DNA of 8,306 nt from positions 1 to 8,306 of the forward strand of contig DAHU01000016.1 of the NCBI GenBank assembly GCA_002495945.1, written 5' to 3'. The notes beneath the pieces were generated by a model. It searched no databases and was not told where the DNA came from. It saw only the letters and a list, made by a program, of their open reading frames with translations. Positions 1-5,972 of the stretch are shown here, piece by piece. This stretch comes from Euryarchaeota archaeon UBA13. GTDB taxonomy: Archaea > Thermoplasmatota > Poseidoniia > Poseidoniales > Poseidoniaceae. Every line of letters starts with the position of its first letter. Position 1 is the stretch's first letter. The position numbers were made by a program, and so were the translations under genes.

Positions 1-2
1 TT

Positions 3-773
3 GGAATATTAATCATAATAATTGGTGCTGTAACAGCGATTTCTGGTTTCTCAGAATTATCGGAGATTGATGAGTTCCAATATGTGGAAATCAATAACGG
101 CACATTGGTAGTTGATGAGTTTAATGACGGATTTACCGTTTATGTTGAGTATCCTCTTGTTGACTTGAATAGTAACTATGTCTATGATCACTGTGAGGAC
201 ATCACAATAACTGCTACTCACAGTGGGAAGTGGATATCTGACTATGGATCAAATTATTCTGAGGTGCAAGATCCTGACCCACAAAGAGAGGTTTTCATCT
301 ATTCGGTAAACTACGGTAATTATCGATGTGATTCATATTTGACTGCTGAATCAATAACCTATGATGGCAAAGAGTTAGTCCGGATTGGCGAAGCATGTGT
401 AGGATGTATGAAAGGCAATACTACCATAGTAGCACAAGACAATGTATCGATGTGGATAAAGACAAATGGAATTGCTCAATATGCGTGGGCTGGAATAATT
501 GGCGGCTTTGCAATGGGATGTTGCGGTATTTGCTTCGGCATTTTTGGTTTGGCAGGCGGCATTACCGTTGGTGTGCAAAACCCCGAGCACAACGTTACAG
601 TAAGAAAATCGGCTCAGCAGCAAGAGGTAACAATCCATCAGACTGGATTTAATTCCAACATAACTTCAACACAAATGACTGAGCCGAACTTTGATTCAAT
701 AAGTGGTATGGTTGATAATCAACGAGAAATTGAACCAGAACAAAAGAAAGAAAATTTCTGGGAAAATGTGTGA
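3..773 (+). CDS. Partial membrane-anchored protein, two TM segments, cysteine-rich outer domain (5' end outside window)
   Basis: The frame is open from base 3 to the TGA at 771-773, giving 256 visible residues. The GTG at 84 is unlikely to be the start, because the codons before it encode a hydrophobic stretch (visible residues 1-15, GILIIIIGAVTAISG), which is the end of an N-terminal membrane anchor. The gene therefore starts outside the window. Residues about 20-155 form a polar, acidic domain with Cys64, Cys109, Cys132 and Cys135, plausible disulfides outside the cell. A second membrane segment follows (about 157-191), Gly-rich, with the cluster GCCGIC. The tail (about 192-256) is Gln/Asn/Glu-rich and ends ENFWENV. 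The gene downstream on the same strand has the same layout, so the two are probably paralogues. I recognise no named family and propose no function. Confidence is high that it is a gene and low on role. Confidence 0.85.
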   Translation, partial: GILIIIIGAVTAISGFSELSEIDEFQYVEINNGTLVVDEFNDGFTVYVEYPLVDLNSNYVYDHCEDITITATHSGKWISDYGSNYSEVQDPDPQREVFIYSVNYGNYRCDSYLTAESITYDGKELVRIGEACVGCMKGNTTIVAQDNVSMWIKTNGIAQYAWAGIIGGFAMGCCGICFGIFGLAGGITVGVQNPEHNVTVRKSAQQQEVTIHQTGFNSNITSTQMTEPNFDSISGMVDNQREIEPEQKKENFWENV

Positions 774-802
774 AAAAGCAAGTTTATTCGTTCAATACCA
801 TT

Positions 803-828
803 ATAGCGTGATGCTGTTTACACGCTAT
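803..828. promoter_or_regulatory. Inverted repeat just upstream of the second membrane-protein gene
   Basis: ATAGCGTG (803-810) and CACGCTAT (821-828) are perfect reverse complements, an 8-bp stem around a 10-nt loop. The repeat ends one base before the ATG at 830. A short TTATA (801-805) overlaps its left edge, about 25-29 nt upstream of the start, where an archaeal TATA box would sit for a leaderless transcript. It could be an operator or, less likely, part of a terminator for the gene ending at 773, since no T-run follows. The palindrome is seen in the sequence; its role is inferred. Confidence 0.4.
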
Positions 829-829
829 C

Positions 830-1567
830 ATGCATCCAGTAGGTAAAGTTTTCATGGGGGTTGGCGTTTTTGTTATCCTTGGTGGCGTTATATTAATGGT
901 AATAGGTGGCGAAAATATAGACGATTCCGGAGAATGGGACCCTAGAGACAAAAGTGATTTTAGTGGCAGTAGTGGCGAATCCTCATATTACTATGATGGT
1001 GAAGACATGATAATTATGGTACGTGATAACGTTAGATGTGATGAATTTACCATAACAATGTCAAATTCAAGTAGCGACCCAATAGATTTGAAGGATATGT
1101 GTGAGGATGATGGTGTAGCACCAATGGGATGGGAAGACGACCCACCAGGTTGGTACCATATGGCGTCAATCTCCTCTTATCGTTTTGCAGAAGGAGATTA
1201 TACCATCGAAGCAAGTCATAGTTATGAGGTCGTCCCACTTTGGGAAGTAGTTGGAGAAGAACTTGGTGAAGCCGTCGGTGGATTTTTCCAAGGTGCAGCA
1301 GGTTTTATGGGAATATGTTGTGGAGTTGGAATTTTTGGTTTCGGTTTGATTTTAGGTCTTTTAGTAACAAATAATGAACAAAAGGTCATTGTCCAAAACG
1401 CTGGCATGCCAATGAATAATATGATGATGCAGGCCAATCAAACCACAATGACACAACCAGTATATCAGAAAAATTATGCCGATGTACCGGTTCAGCCACA
1501 GTCCACTATTCAACAACCTCAAACTGGTGATTTCTGGAATCAAGAAGAACCAAAAAACCCATTTTGA
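830..1567 (+). CDS. Membrane-anchored protein, two TM segments with Gly-rich Cys-Cys segment; paralogue of upstream gene
   Basis: This is a 245-residue protein with an ATG start and TGA stop. An N-terminal membrane anchor spans about residues 6-27. A very acidic, Ser/Gly/Tyr-rich domain (about 28-145) carries Cys70 and Cys91, a possible disulfide. A long Gly-rich membrane segment (about 149-179) includes GICCGVG with Cys163 and Cys164. The tail from 180 is Met/Gln/Asn/Pro-rich and ends GDFWNQEEPKNPF. Architecture, the Cys-Cys pair in the second membrane segment and the FW near the C-terminus match the gene ending at 773, although the outer domains have diverged widely. The acidic domain is probably outside and the Q-rich tail inside, but topology is inferred. 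There is no Shine-Dalgarno; the 56-bp gap to the previous gene holds a TTATA and an inverted repeat. It ends directly against the convergent gene on the - strand. No family recognised. Confidence 0.85.
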   Translation: MHPVGKVFMGVGVFVILGGVILMVIGGENIDDSGEWDPRDKSDFSGSSGESSYYYDGEDMIIMVRDNVRCDEFTITMSNSSSDPIDLKDMCEDDGVAPMGWEDDPPGWYHMASISSYRFAEGDYTIEASHSYEVVPLWEVVGEELGEAVGGFFQGAAGFMGICCGVGIFGFGLILGLLVTNNEQKVIVQNAGMPMNNMMMQANQTTMTQPVYQKNYADVPVQPQSTIQQPQTGDFWNQEEPKNPF

Positions 1568-1828
1568 TTACTTCGTTGTCGACACGTCCTCTCTAAATGA
1601 GGCACCTAAGTAAAAACCAAGGCAATTTACCATTATATCCGAGATTTTATTGTCCCAAGTTTCTTTGGCAAACTCATAGGGCAAAGCTAATTCTAACAGC
1701 TCCCAGCCAACTGATAGTAAAAAGAATACATACCAGTTACTCAGTAAAAATCGGCCGATTGCCGCCCACTGAAGAAAATGACCAACAGACCAAATGTTCA
1801 ACAAAACCATTCCAACACCATAACTCAT
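1568..1828 (-). CDS. Small integral membrane protein with WELLE...ETWxNxxSD motif
   Basis: An 86-residue, mostly hydrophobic protein with about three membrane segments (near residues 5-25, 31-49 and 63-77). The most distinctive part is a conserved-looking polar pattern: GHFLQW at 16-21, then GWELLEL, then ETWDNKISD followed by NCLGFYLG. A Trp-Glu pair followed by Asn/Ser-Asp and a Gly-containing helix recalls DUF2585, DUF2238/VanZ-like proteins and, more loosely, the membrane core of base-exchange phosphatidylserine synthases. This is a pattern resemblance only. Its ATG overlaps the stop of the ABA4-like gene (ATGA), so it is the last gene of a translationally coupled operon. Its TAA abuts the TGA of the convergent gene. 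It could act as a subunit or partner of the preceding membrane proteins. Confidence is good for the gene because of the coupling, low for function. Confidence 0.75.
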   Translation of the reverse strand: MSYGVGMVLLNIWSVGHFLQWAAIGRFLLSNWYVFFLLSVGWELLELALPYEFAKETWDNKISDIMVNCLGFYLGASFREDVSTTK

Positions 1829-2322
1829 TGTTGCAGAGTTTTTTCCAAATCATGTTTAGACATTAATTCAATTTCTGCCACCTTGGTTTCTTGATATTCC
1901 CAGGTTGCAAATAAACCAATTAAAAATCCAAGCGGGGCAACCATCATTCCCAGAATCAATATCGGAGTTGAAACATAAATTGGTCGATCACAAGCCAGCA
2001 TTCTAAGCCATATATACCGTCCAGCGAGAACATCAAAGGCAAGAAAATGAAGCCAGCCAACTATGATGACTTTGTCATCAGAAAAGAATTCTACGATTAT
2101 TTCTGGAGTTGGCATTTCAGCACCCAGAGTTATGAAGATTTCAGGTAGGCTGGGAATAGCAAGTATCGCATAAGGAATCAGCAAAGGCAAAACAGAAATT
2201 CGTAAATCGCCAACTACTTTTTTGGTTATGTTATGCCGTGGAGCAAACCACATAAGACCCCATATTGGAATAATATAGATTGAAGAGATCCAAAACATTA
2301 CTATTTCTATCTCGATATTCAT
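1825..2322 (-). CDS. ABA4-like family (DUF4281) integral membrane protein
   Basis: A 165-residue protein with four likely membrane segments (about 7-27, 42-64, 84-104 and 116-139). Two motifs match my knowledge of the ABA4-like/DUF4281 family: PIWGLMWFAPRHNITKKVV near the first segment, and GWLHFLAFDVLAGRYIW at 89-105 with its H, FD and GRxIW. A Pro-Leu-Gly pair (APLGFLIG, 129-136) also fits. Plant ABA4 is needed for neoxanthin formation, and relatives have been linked to carotenoid isomerisation. Whether this archaeal protein acts on carotenoids or other isoprenoids is unknown. Length suits the family. Its ATG overlaps the exporter stop as ATGA, and its own TGA overlaps the start of the 86-residue gene, implying one mRNA and coupled translation. 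The C-terminal 25 residues are charged and probably cytoplasmic. Confidence 0.8.
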   Translation of the reverse strand: MNIEIEIVMFWISSIYIIPIWGLMWFAPRHNITKKVVGDLRISVLPLLIPYAILAIPSLPEIFITLGAEMPTPEIIVEFFSDDKVIIVGWLHFLAFDVLAGRYIWLRMLACDRPIYVSTPILILGMMVAPLGFLIGLFATWEYQETKVAEIELMSKHDLEKTLQQ

Positions 2323-5096
2323 TCCTCCTGTAGATACTTTCTCCTATCGTGTTGTAAGAATTTGCTGTAAAATGCCGGGAGTAGAATCAAACTAGATAAT
2401 AATGCCAGAGTAATAGCAACAACAAACGCTTGTCCGAATAGGCGTAATGGGAGTAGCGCTGAGAGATTCAAAACTGCAAAACCGCCGGCAGTCGTCAAGG
2501 CTGCTCCAAACATTGCTCTTCCTGTTGTTGCTGAGGCTTTTTCGACCCATTCCTGTTGAGTTCCTCGTGGATTATGCTCGACTTCTTCCTCTAACCTAGT
2601 AGTAAAGTGGACTGCATAATCAACTCCTAAACCAAGAGATAAGGCCCCTATAGTAACGGTTTGGGGATTAATATTGTATCCGGTGAAGCCCATTATTCCG
2701 TACACCCAGCAGACAACCATCATTAGTGGAATCCACGATACGAACCCTCTTGCTAATCCTTGCTGTATGTTTTGTTGGCGGAACGAGTGAATTGAGACTA
2801 ACATAACAAGAATAACAATTGCCACAATTGAAGTCGATTGAATCGATGATGCCGCTACATCGGAAGTGGTTTGGGCATTGATTAGACTTCTGCCACTCAC
2901 TCTGAGGGTTCCATCATCAGGAATCTGTAATTCCGTGTCCGACAATAACTGCTCGATTCTTTCTGTCAAGTCTACGGTAGCCTGCCAATCTAATGTGTTT
3001 GCTTGGAAAGAGATCAGTGTCTGTTGTCCATTGGAATGTAGTAAAGCGCCGCTAACCTGTCTTCCTGTTTCGTTCACAAGTAGCCATTGCGATAATTCTT
3101 CCCAGGCGAGAGAATCCCCGTTTTCTATGTCAAACATAATATCGTCTAGTAACTGATATTGAGTTCTCGATTCTTGAATTAAATCCCACAAGCCGTTCGG
3201 CACCCCTGTTACATCTGGGCTCGTAGAAATAGCATTCATGGTCATGTTCCATGATTCCCATCCATCCTCGCTTAGTACCTCGCCATCGTATACAATGTAC
3301 AATGGGGAACGACTACTTTGGAAGTCATCGGACAGCATGATGAAATCAGCAACTACCGGAATACTTGGGTCAAATTGATCACGTTGTTCAAAGCCAACCT
3401 CGAGTTGTTGAAAACCAACAAACATTGGAATTAGTAGGATAAATGCAATCGCTGCAACCTTTTTTGGTTGCATGGACAGTCTTCCAAGACTCTTGGCGAT
3501 TGGACCAATCTCAATTTTACTCGCCTTGTCGACGGCTAAGCGTTTTGGTGGAATTAATGTCATTAGAGCAGGTAGTGCGGATATGCTTAACAGATAAATC
3601 AGAAATAGACCAATGGCTATTACTGTGCCGAATACTTGGAGAAATGATAGTGCTGAAAATCTAAATGAAAGGAATCCGACCATATCAGTAAAAATTGCAA
3701 TCAATAGAGCAATGGAGGTAAATATTGTCCCTCTTTGAATGGCTAACTTCCGCGCTTCAAATGAGAAATCCCGCATAGTTTCTGCTGTTTGACCTTCTGC
3801 TGAATTTTTCAGTTCTTCCCTTATCCGTAACACAACATGCAGACCATAATCAACGCCTATGGCGAGCAAAAGTACCGGAATCGAATTCATTGCGGCGTTG
3901 AAAATCATATTCACTCCAAGGTATTCTAACCACCCTGACAAGCCATAAGTTGCTGCTATAGCAAATATTGTCAGCACCATTACGTAAGCAGTTTCTCGTT
4001 TACTGCGGAAATTAAACCACAGTATAATCGCTAGCAACAAGAATGCAGAACCAGTCAAAATTCCAATTTCTTTACCGAGTGTGGCAGTCGAACCCACACC
4101 AAACTGGGCGAATGAAAATGTTCTAATCTCATCATCGTTGGTTGATTCTTTAATCTCTTCCAACATAGCTGCTGACCACTTGTCGATGTTATTCTGAGCT
4201 CGATCGAATTCAGTTGGCTCCAAACCATAGACTACAGGGTCGTTGCTGATTACTAAAGTAGTGATGATCGATCCTGACATATTCCATGGGTCAGCTCGAT
4301 TTTGCTGAGCAATGTTTGACAAAATCGATTCTCTAAAATCTACTTCTTGTAGTCCTTTGATAATGTTTAATTGACCAATTATCGGGCCGGTAGCAGCGTA
4401 AATCTGTCCTTTCTCAGCCTCGCTTCTATTACTATCAAAACCTGCAATTGTGTTAATTTGGAATAATAGTTCATTGATTTCAGTCAAGATATTATCGCCT
4501 GAATCCAATCTCATTTGCCATGACTGAGGGTCACTAAAGTTCCACTCCAATAATCTATCAGCCGTTATTGGTTGAAACGACGGGATGATAACTGAATGCT
4601 GCACTAAATCTATCAAAGATTGAGACAGTTGGGTAGAATTTGCTAATCTGACCTCTTCGATGGACGACGTCATTTGGCCAATCCACCCTTCGGCATATTG
4701 AGCATCTTGAAGCAGATGCCATTGGATAACGCTGCTTGCCATACCTGAGTTTGCTTGGGTCCCAAACAATGGATAGTGGTACGGCAAAAAGTTTGCATCT
4801 TGTAGCAGCGTTGCTTCAATTAATGCAAGTTGCTGCCAAGTTTTCTCAAGTTGCAAGTCGCCTTTCTCAACTTCATCAATTACCCGAATAAAATCAACTG
4901 AGGCTTGGTATTCATCTTCAATTTCATTAAGCAAATCTACAGTTTCATTGTCTGGAAAAAATCCGTCTTCACTATTATCGAATTTGAGATGCATACCACC
5001 TGATGAGAGTATCATCAAGGCGAAGAAGAGGCATAGTAGAACAGTTTTAGGGCGCTCAACACTTTTCCTAGTAAGAGCAAAAAATAAATTTGCCAT
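2319..5096 (-). CDS. MMPL/RND-superfamily exporter (two MMPL repeats, about 12 TM)
   Basis: A 925-residue polytopic protein with the duplicated layout of the MMPL/RND superfamily. TM1 is at about 17-34. A large outer loop (35-340) begins with the family-like LKFDNSEDGFFPDNE. Five TM segments follow (about 345-512), then TM7 (546-563), a second outer loop (564-750) and five more TM segments (752-908). Each half carries the membrane motif expected for proton-coupled RND proteins: GVDYGLH at 414-420 (Asp416) and GVDYAVH at 824-830 (Asp826). GF-containing helices follow in each half (DMVGFLSF; TTAGGFAVLNL). Such proteins move lipids or other hydrophobic molecules across or out of the membrane using the ion gradient; the substrate here cannot be read. 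It is the first gene of an ATGA-coupled operon with the ABA4-like and 86-residue proteins. ATG 5094-5096 is supported by the TATA box about 22-27 nt upstream. Confidence 0.93.
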   Translation of the reverse strand: MANLFFALTRKSVERPKTVLLCLFFALMILSSGGMHLKFDNSEDGFFPDNETVDLLNEIEDEYQASVDFIRVIDEVEKGDLQLEKTWQQLALIEATLLQDANFLPYHYPLFGTQANSGMASSVIQWHLLQDAQYAEGWIGQMTSSIEEVRLANSTQLSQSLIDLVQHSVIIPSFQPITADRLLEWNFSDPQSWQMRLDSGDNILTEINELLFQINTIAGFDSNRSEAEKGQIYAATGPIIGQLNIIKGLQEVDFRESILSNIAQQNRADPWNMSGSIITTLVISNDPVVYGLEPTEFDRAQNNIDKWSAAMLEEIKESTNDDEIRTFSFAQFGVGSTATLGKEIGILTGSAFLLLAIILWFNFRSKRETAYVMVLTIFAIAATYGLSGWLEYLGVNMIFNAAMNSIPVLLLAIGVDYGLHVVLRIREELKNSAEGQTAETMRDFSFEARKLAIQRGTIFTSIALLIAIFTDMVGFLSFRFSALSFLQVFGTVIAIGLFLIYLLSISALPALMTLIPPKRLAVDKASKIEIGPIAKSLGRLSMQPKKVAAIAFILLIPMFVGFQQLEVGFEQRDQFDPSIPVVADFIMLSDDFQSSRSPLYIVYDGEVLSEDGWESWNMTMNAISTSPDVTGVPNGLWDLIQESRTQYQLLDDIMFDIENGDSLAWEELSQWLLVNETGRQVSGALLHSNGQQTLISFQANTLDWQATVDLTERIEQLLSDTELQIPDDGTLRVSGRSLINAQTTSDVAASSIQSTSIVAIVILVMLVSIHSFRQQNIQQGLARGFVSWIPLMMVVCWVYGIMGFTGYNINPQTVTIGALSLGLGVDYAVHFTTRLEEEVEHNPRGTQQEWVEKASATTGRAMFGAALTTAGGFAVLNLSALLPLRLFGQAFVVAITLALLSSLILLPAFYSKFLQHDRRKYLQEE

Positions 5097-5111
5097 GAAG
5101 TGAATTACCAG

Positions 5112-5127
5112 TTTTATTATAAAAAAA
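5112..5127 (-). promoter_or_regulatory. TATA-box promoter of the MMPL operon
   Basis: On the - strand this reads TTTTTTTATAATAAAA. The core TTTATAAT lies about 20-27 nt upstream of the ATG at 5096, the spacing expected when transcription starts at or within a few bases of the start codon (leaderless mRNA). No Shine-Dalgarno precedes the ATG, which agrees. The T-run at its left edge is also the T-tract of the terminator-like hairpin of the gene upstream. Confidence 0.6.
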
Positions 5128-5143
5128 GATGGTTCTTACCATC
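5121..5143 (-). terminator. Hairpin plus T7 tract downstream of the acidic-protein gene
   Basis: On the - strand GATGGT (5143-5138), loop AAGA, ACCATC (5133-5128) forms a 6-bp stem followed directly by seven T (5127-5121). It lies 36 nt past the TAA of the acidic-protein gene at 5179. Archaeal RNA polymerase terminates on T-tracts, so the T7 alone could suffice. The same T-run enters the TATA box of the next gene, so end and start signals are merged. Confidence 0.55.
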
Positions 5144-5178
5144 GAAGAATCAGTTTAGCTTCAGCCGAGATTCGTTGC

Positions 5179-5883
5179 TTACTCGTCGTACGGTTGCCAG
5201 TCTTCATCGCCCTCTAACCTATACCACCAGTATCCATCATCATCCTCGAACCACTCTGTACCATCTTCGTCGATTGAGTAGCCTTCTGGATACTCTTCTT
5301 CATCTTCATAGGCGTTGGGGTCAAGCATACCGGTTTCCTCGGTAATCTCTTGCTTTACTCTTGAAATATCTTCATCGGCGTCAGCGAAAACACGATTGAC
5401 TACGCCAATGTTTGCAACATGGTCTCCCTCTCTAACCGCTTTGTCAGAATCTTTCATGAATTCTTGAGCCATTCTATTCTTGTAATCTTCAAATTCATCA
5501 CGCCCAAAACTACCAGTAAATTCGTTGCCCTTAGCCTTCATCAACTGATCAAGATTCTGGCGTTTCTTACCCTTTAATTCTGGTGCATCTGGTACATCGC
5601 CCATGTAAAACGGGTCTTCATCTTCATCCATTTTTGGAAAAGTTCTACCATTAGGATCGGCTTCTTCAATCGCTTCAATGATTAAATCATGCTCCTCTTC
5701 GTCAATTTTTTCCTCGTCATAATTTTGCGCAGTAATGGTCACCAACTTTTCCAAGTTTTTCGCTAACATGCGTTCGTTAACGCTAGTCTCGACTAATTTG
5801 TCAACCTGTTTCAATAATCTCTCGTAAGGACTTCCAGCAATGGCGCCGAGAAACTTACCCAAGCCTCGCTTCTTCCGCGCCAT
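5179..5883 (-). CDS. Highly acidic soluble protein with basic N-terminus and Trp-rich C-terminal motif
   Basis: A 234-residue protein from ATG 5881-5883 (MARKKRGLGKFLG). A frame-consistent ATG 13 codons upstream (5920-5922) is less likely, since it would consume the whole divergent promoter region. Residues 1-13 are basic and glycine-rich, and 20-75 look helical. From about 55 the protein is dominated by Asp and Glu. The end (205-234) is striking: DGTEWF, DDDGYWWYR and GDEDWQPYDE put Trp211, Trp219, Trp220 and Trp229 in an acidic background, like a small WW-like or beta-hairpin motif. No signal peptide or membrane segment is seen. It is divergent from the JAMM gene with about 90 bp between start codons, and an inverted repeat covers its start. 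I do not recognise the family. The basic head with acidic tail could suit a nucleic-acid- or protein-binding role, but this is speculation. Confidence 0.85.
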   Translation of the reverse strand: MARKKRGLGKFLGAIAGSPYERLLKQVDKLVETSVNERMLAKNLEKLVTITAQNYDEEKIDEEEHDLIIEAIEEADPNGRTFPKMDEDEDPFYMGDVPDAPELKGKKRQNLDQLMKAKGNEFTGSFGRDEFEDYKNRMAQEFMKDSDKAVREGDHVANIGVVNRVFADADEDISRVKQEITEETGMLDPNAYEDEEEYPEGYSIDEDGTEWFEDDDGYWWYRLEGDEDWQPYDE

Positions 5884-5904
5884 GGGCTGAAAGGCCAGCC
5901 CATG
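5881..5904. repeat. Perfect 9-bp inverted repeat over the start codon of the acidic-protein gene
   Basis: CATGGGCTG (5881-5889) and CAGCCCATG (5896-5904) are exact reverse complements around a 6-nt spacer. The left arm contains the ATG of the - strand gene (5881-5883). In an mRNA starting further upstream it could fold the start codon into a hairpin; as DNA it would suit a dimeric repressor at the divergent promoter. Which, if either, applies cannot be told from sequence. Confidence 0.45.
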
Positions 5905-5905
5905 C

Positions 5906-5921
5906 AATATGAATTTAATCA
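5906..5921. promoter_or_regulatory. AT-rich divergent promoter region
   Basis: The AT-rich stretch AATATGAATTTAATCA lies between the two divergent genes. Read on the - strand it gives TGATTAAATTCATATT, centred about 30 nt upstream of the acidic-protein ATG, close to TATA spacing for a leaderless start. Read on the + strand AATTTAAT could serve the JAMM gene with a transcription start near 5940 and a leader of about 30 nt before ATG 5973. Both assignments are inferred from spacing and composition. Confidence 0.4.
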
Positions 5922-5972
5922 TTGGAGACGGGCAGTTTCATCAACACCTACCCCTTGGATAGTAACGATAAG

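Noticed and set aside
84..86. GTG at 84 as start of the first gene
   Set aside because: The same frame continues upstream to base 3 and encodes a hydrophobic membrane anchor matching the paralogue's N-terminus, so the gene begins outside the window.
1597..1866. Open frame on the + strand opposite the small membrane protein
   Set aside because: It is a shadow. The - strand frame has membrane-protein composition and ATGA coupling to its neighbour; the + strand translation has no coherent domain pattern.
2064..2080. TGATGAC/GTCATCA hairpin with 3-nt loop
   Set aside because: It lies inside the ABA4-like gene over SDDK codons and has no positional reason to be functional.
2323..2330. AGGAGG on the - strand next to the ABA4-like start as a Shine-Dalgarno
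   Set aside because: Only one base separates it from the ATG, too close to work in the usual way. The bases are explained as the QEE end of the exporter.
5220..5300. ATC/TTC-rich stretch as a low-complexity repeat
   Set aside because: It is the codon content (GAT, GAA, GAG on the - strand) of the acidic, Trp-rich C-terminus, not a tandem DNA repeat.
5884..5922. ATG at 5920-5922 as an earlier start for the acidic protein
   Set aside because: It adds 13 residues (MIKFILHGLAFQP) across the divergent promoter and palindrome. The basic MARKKRG start fits better, though the longer form is not excluded.
5922..5972. TTG at 5922 as start of the JAMM protein
   Set aside because: It lies immediately after the AT-rich box, leaving no room for a transcription start; ATG 5973 keeps the whole JAMM domain.
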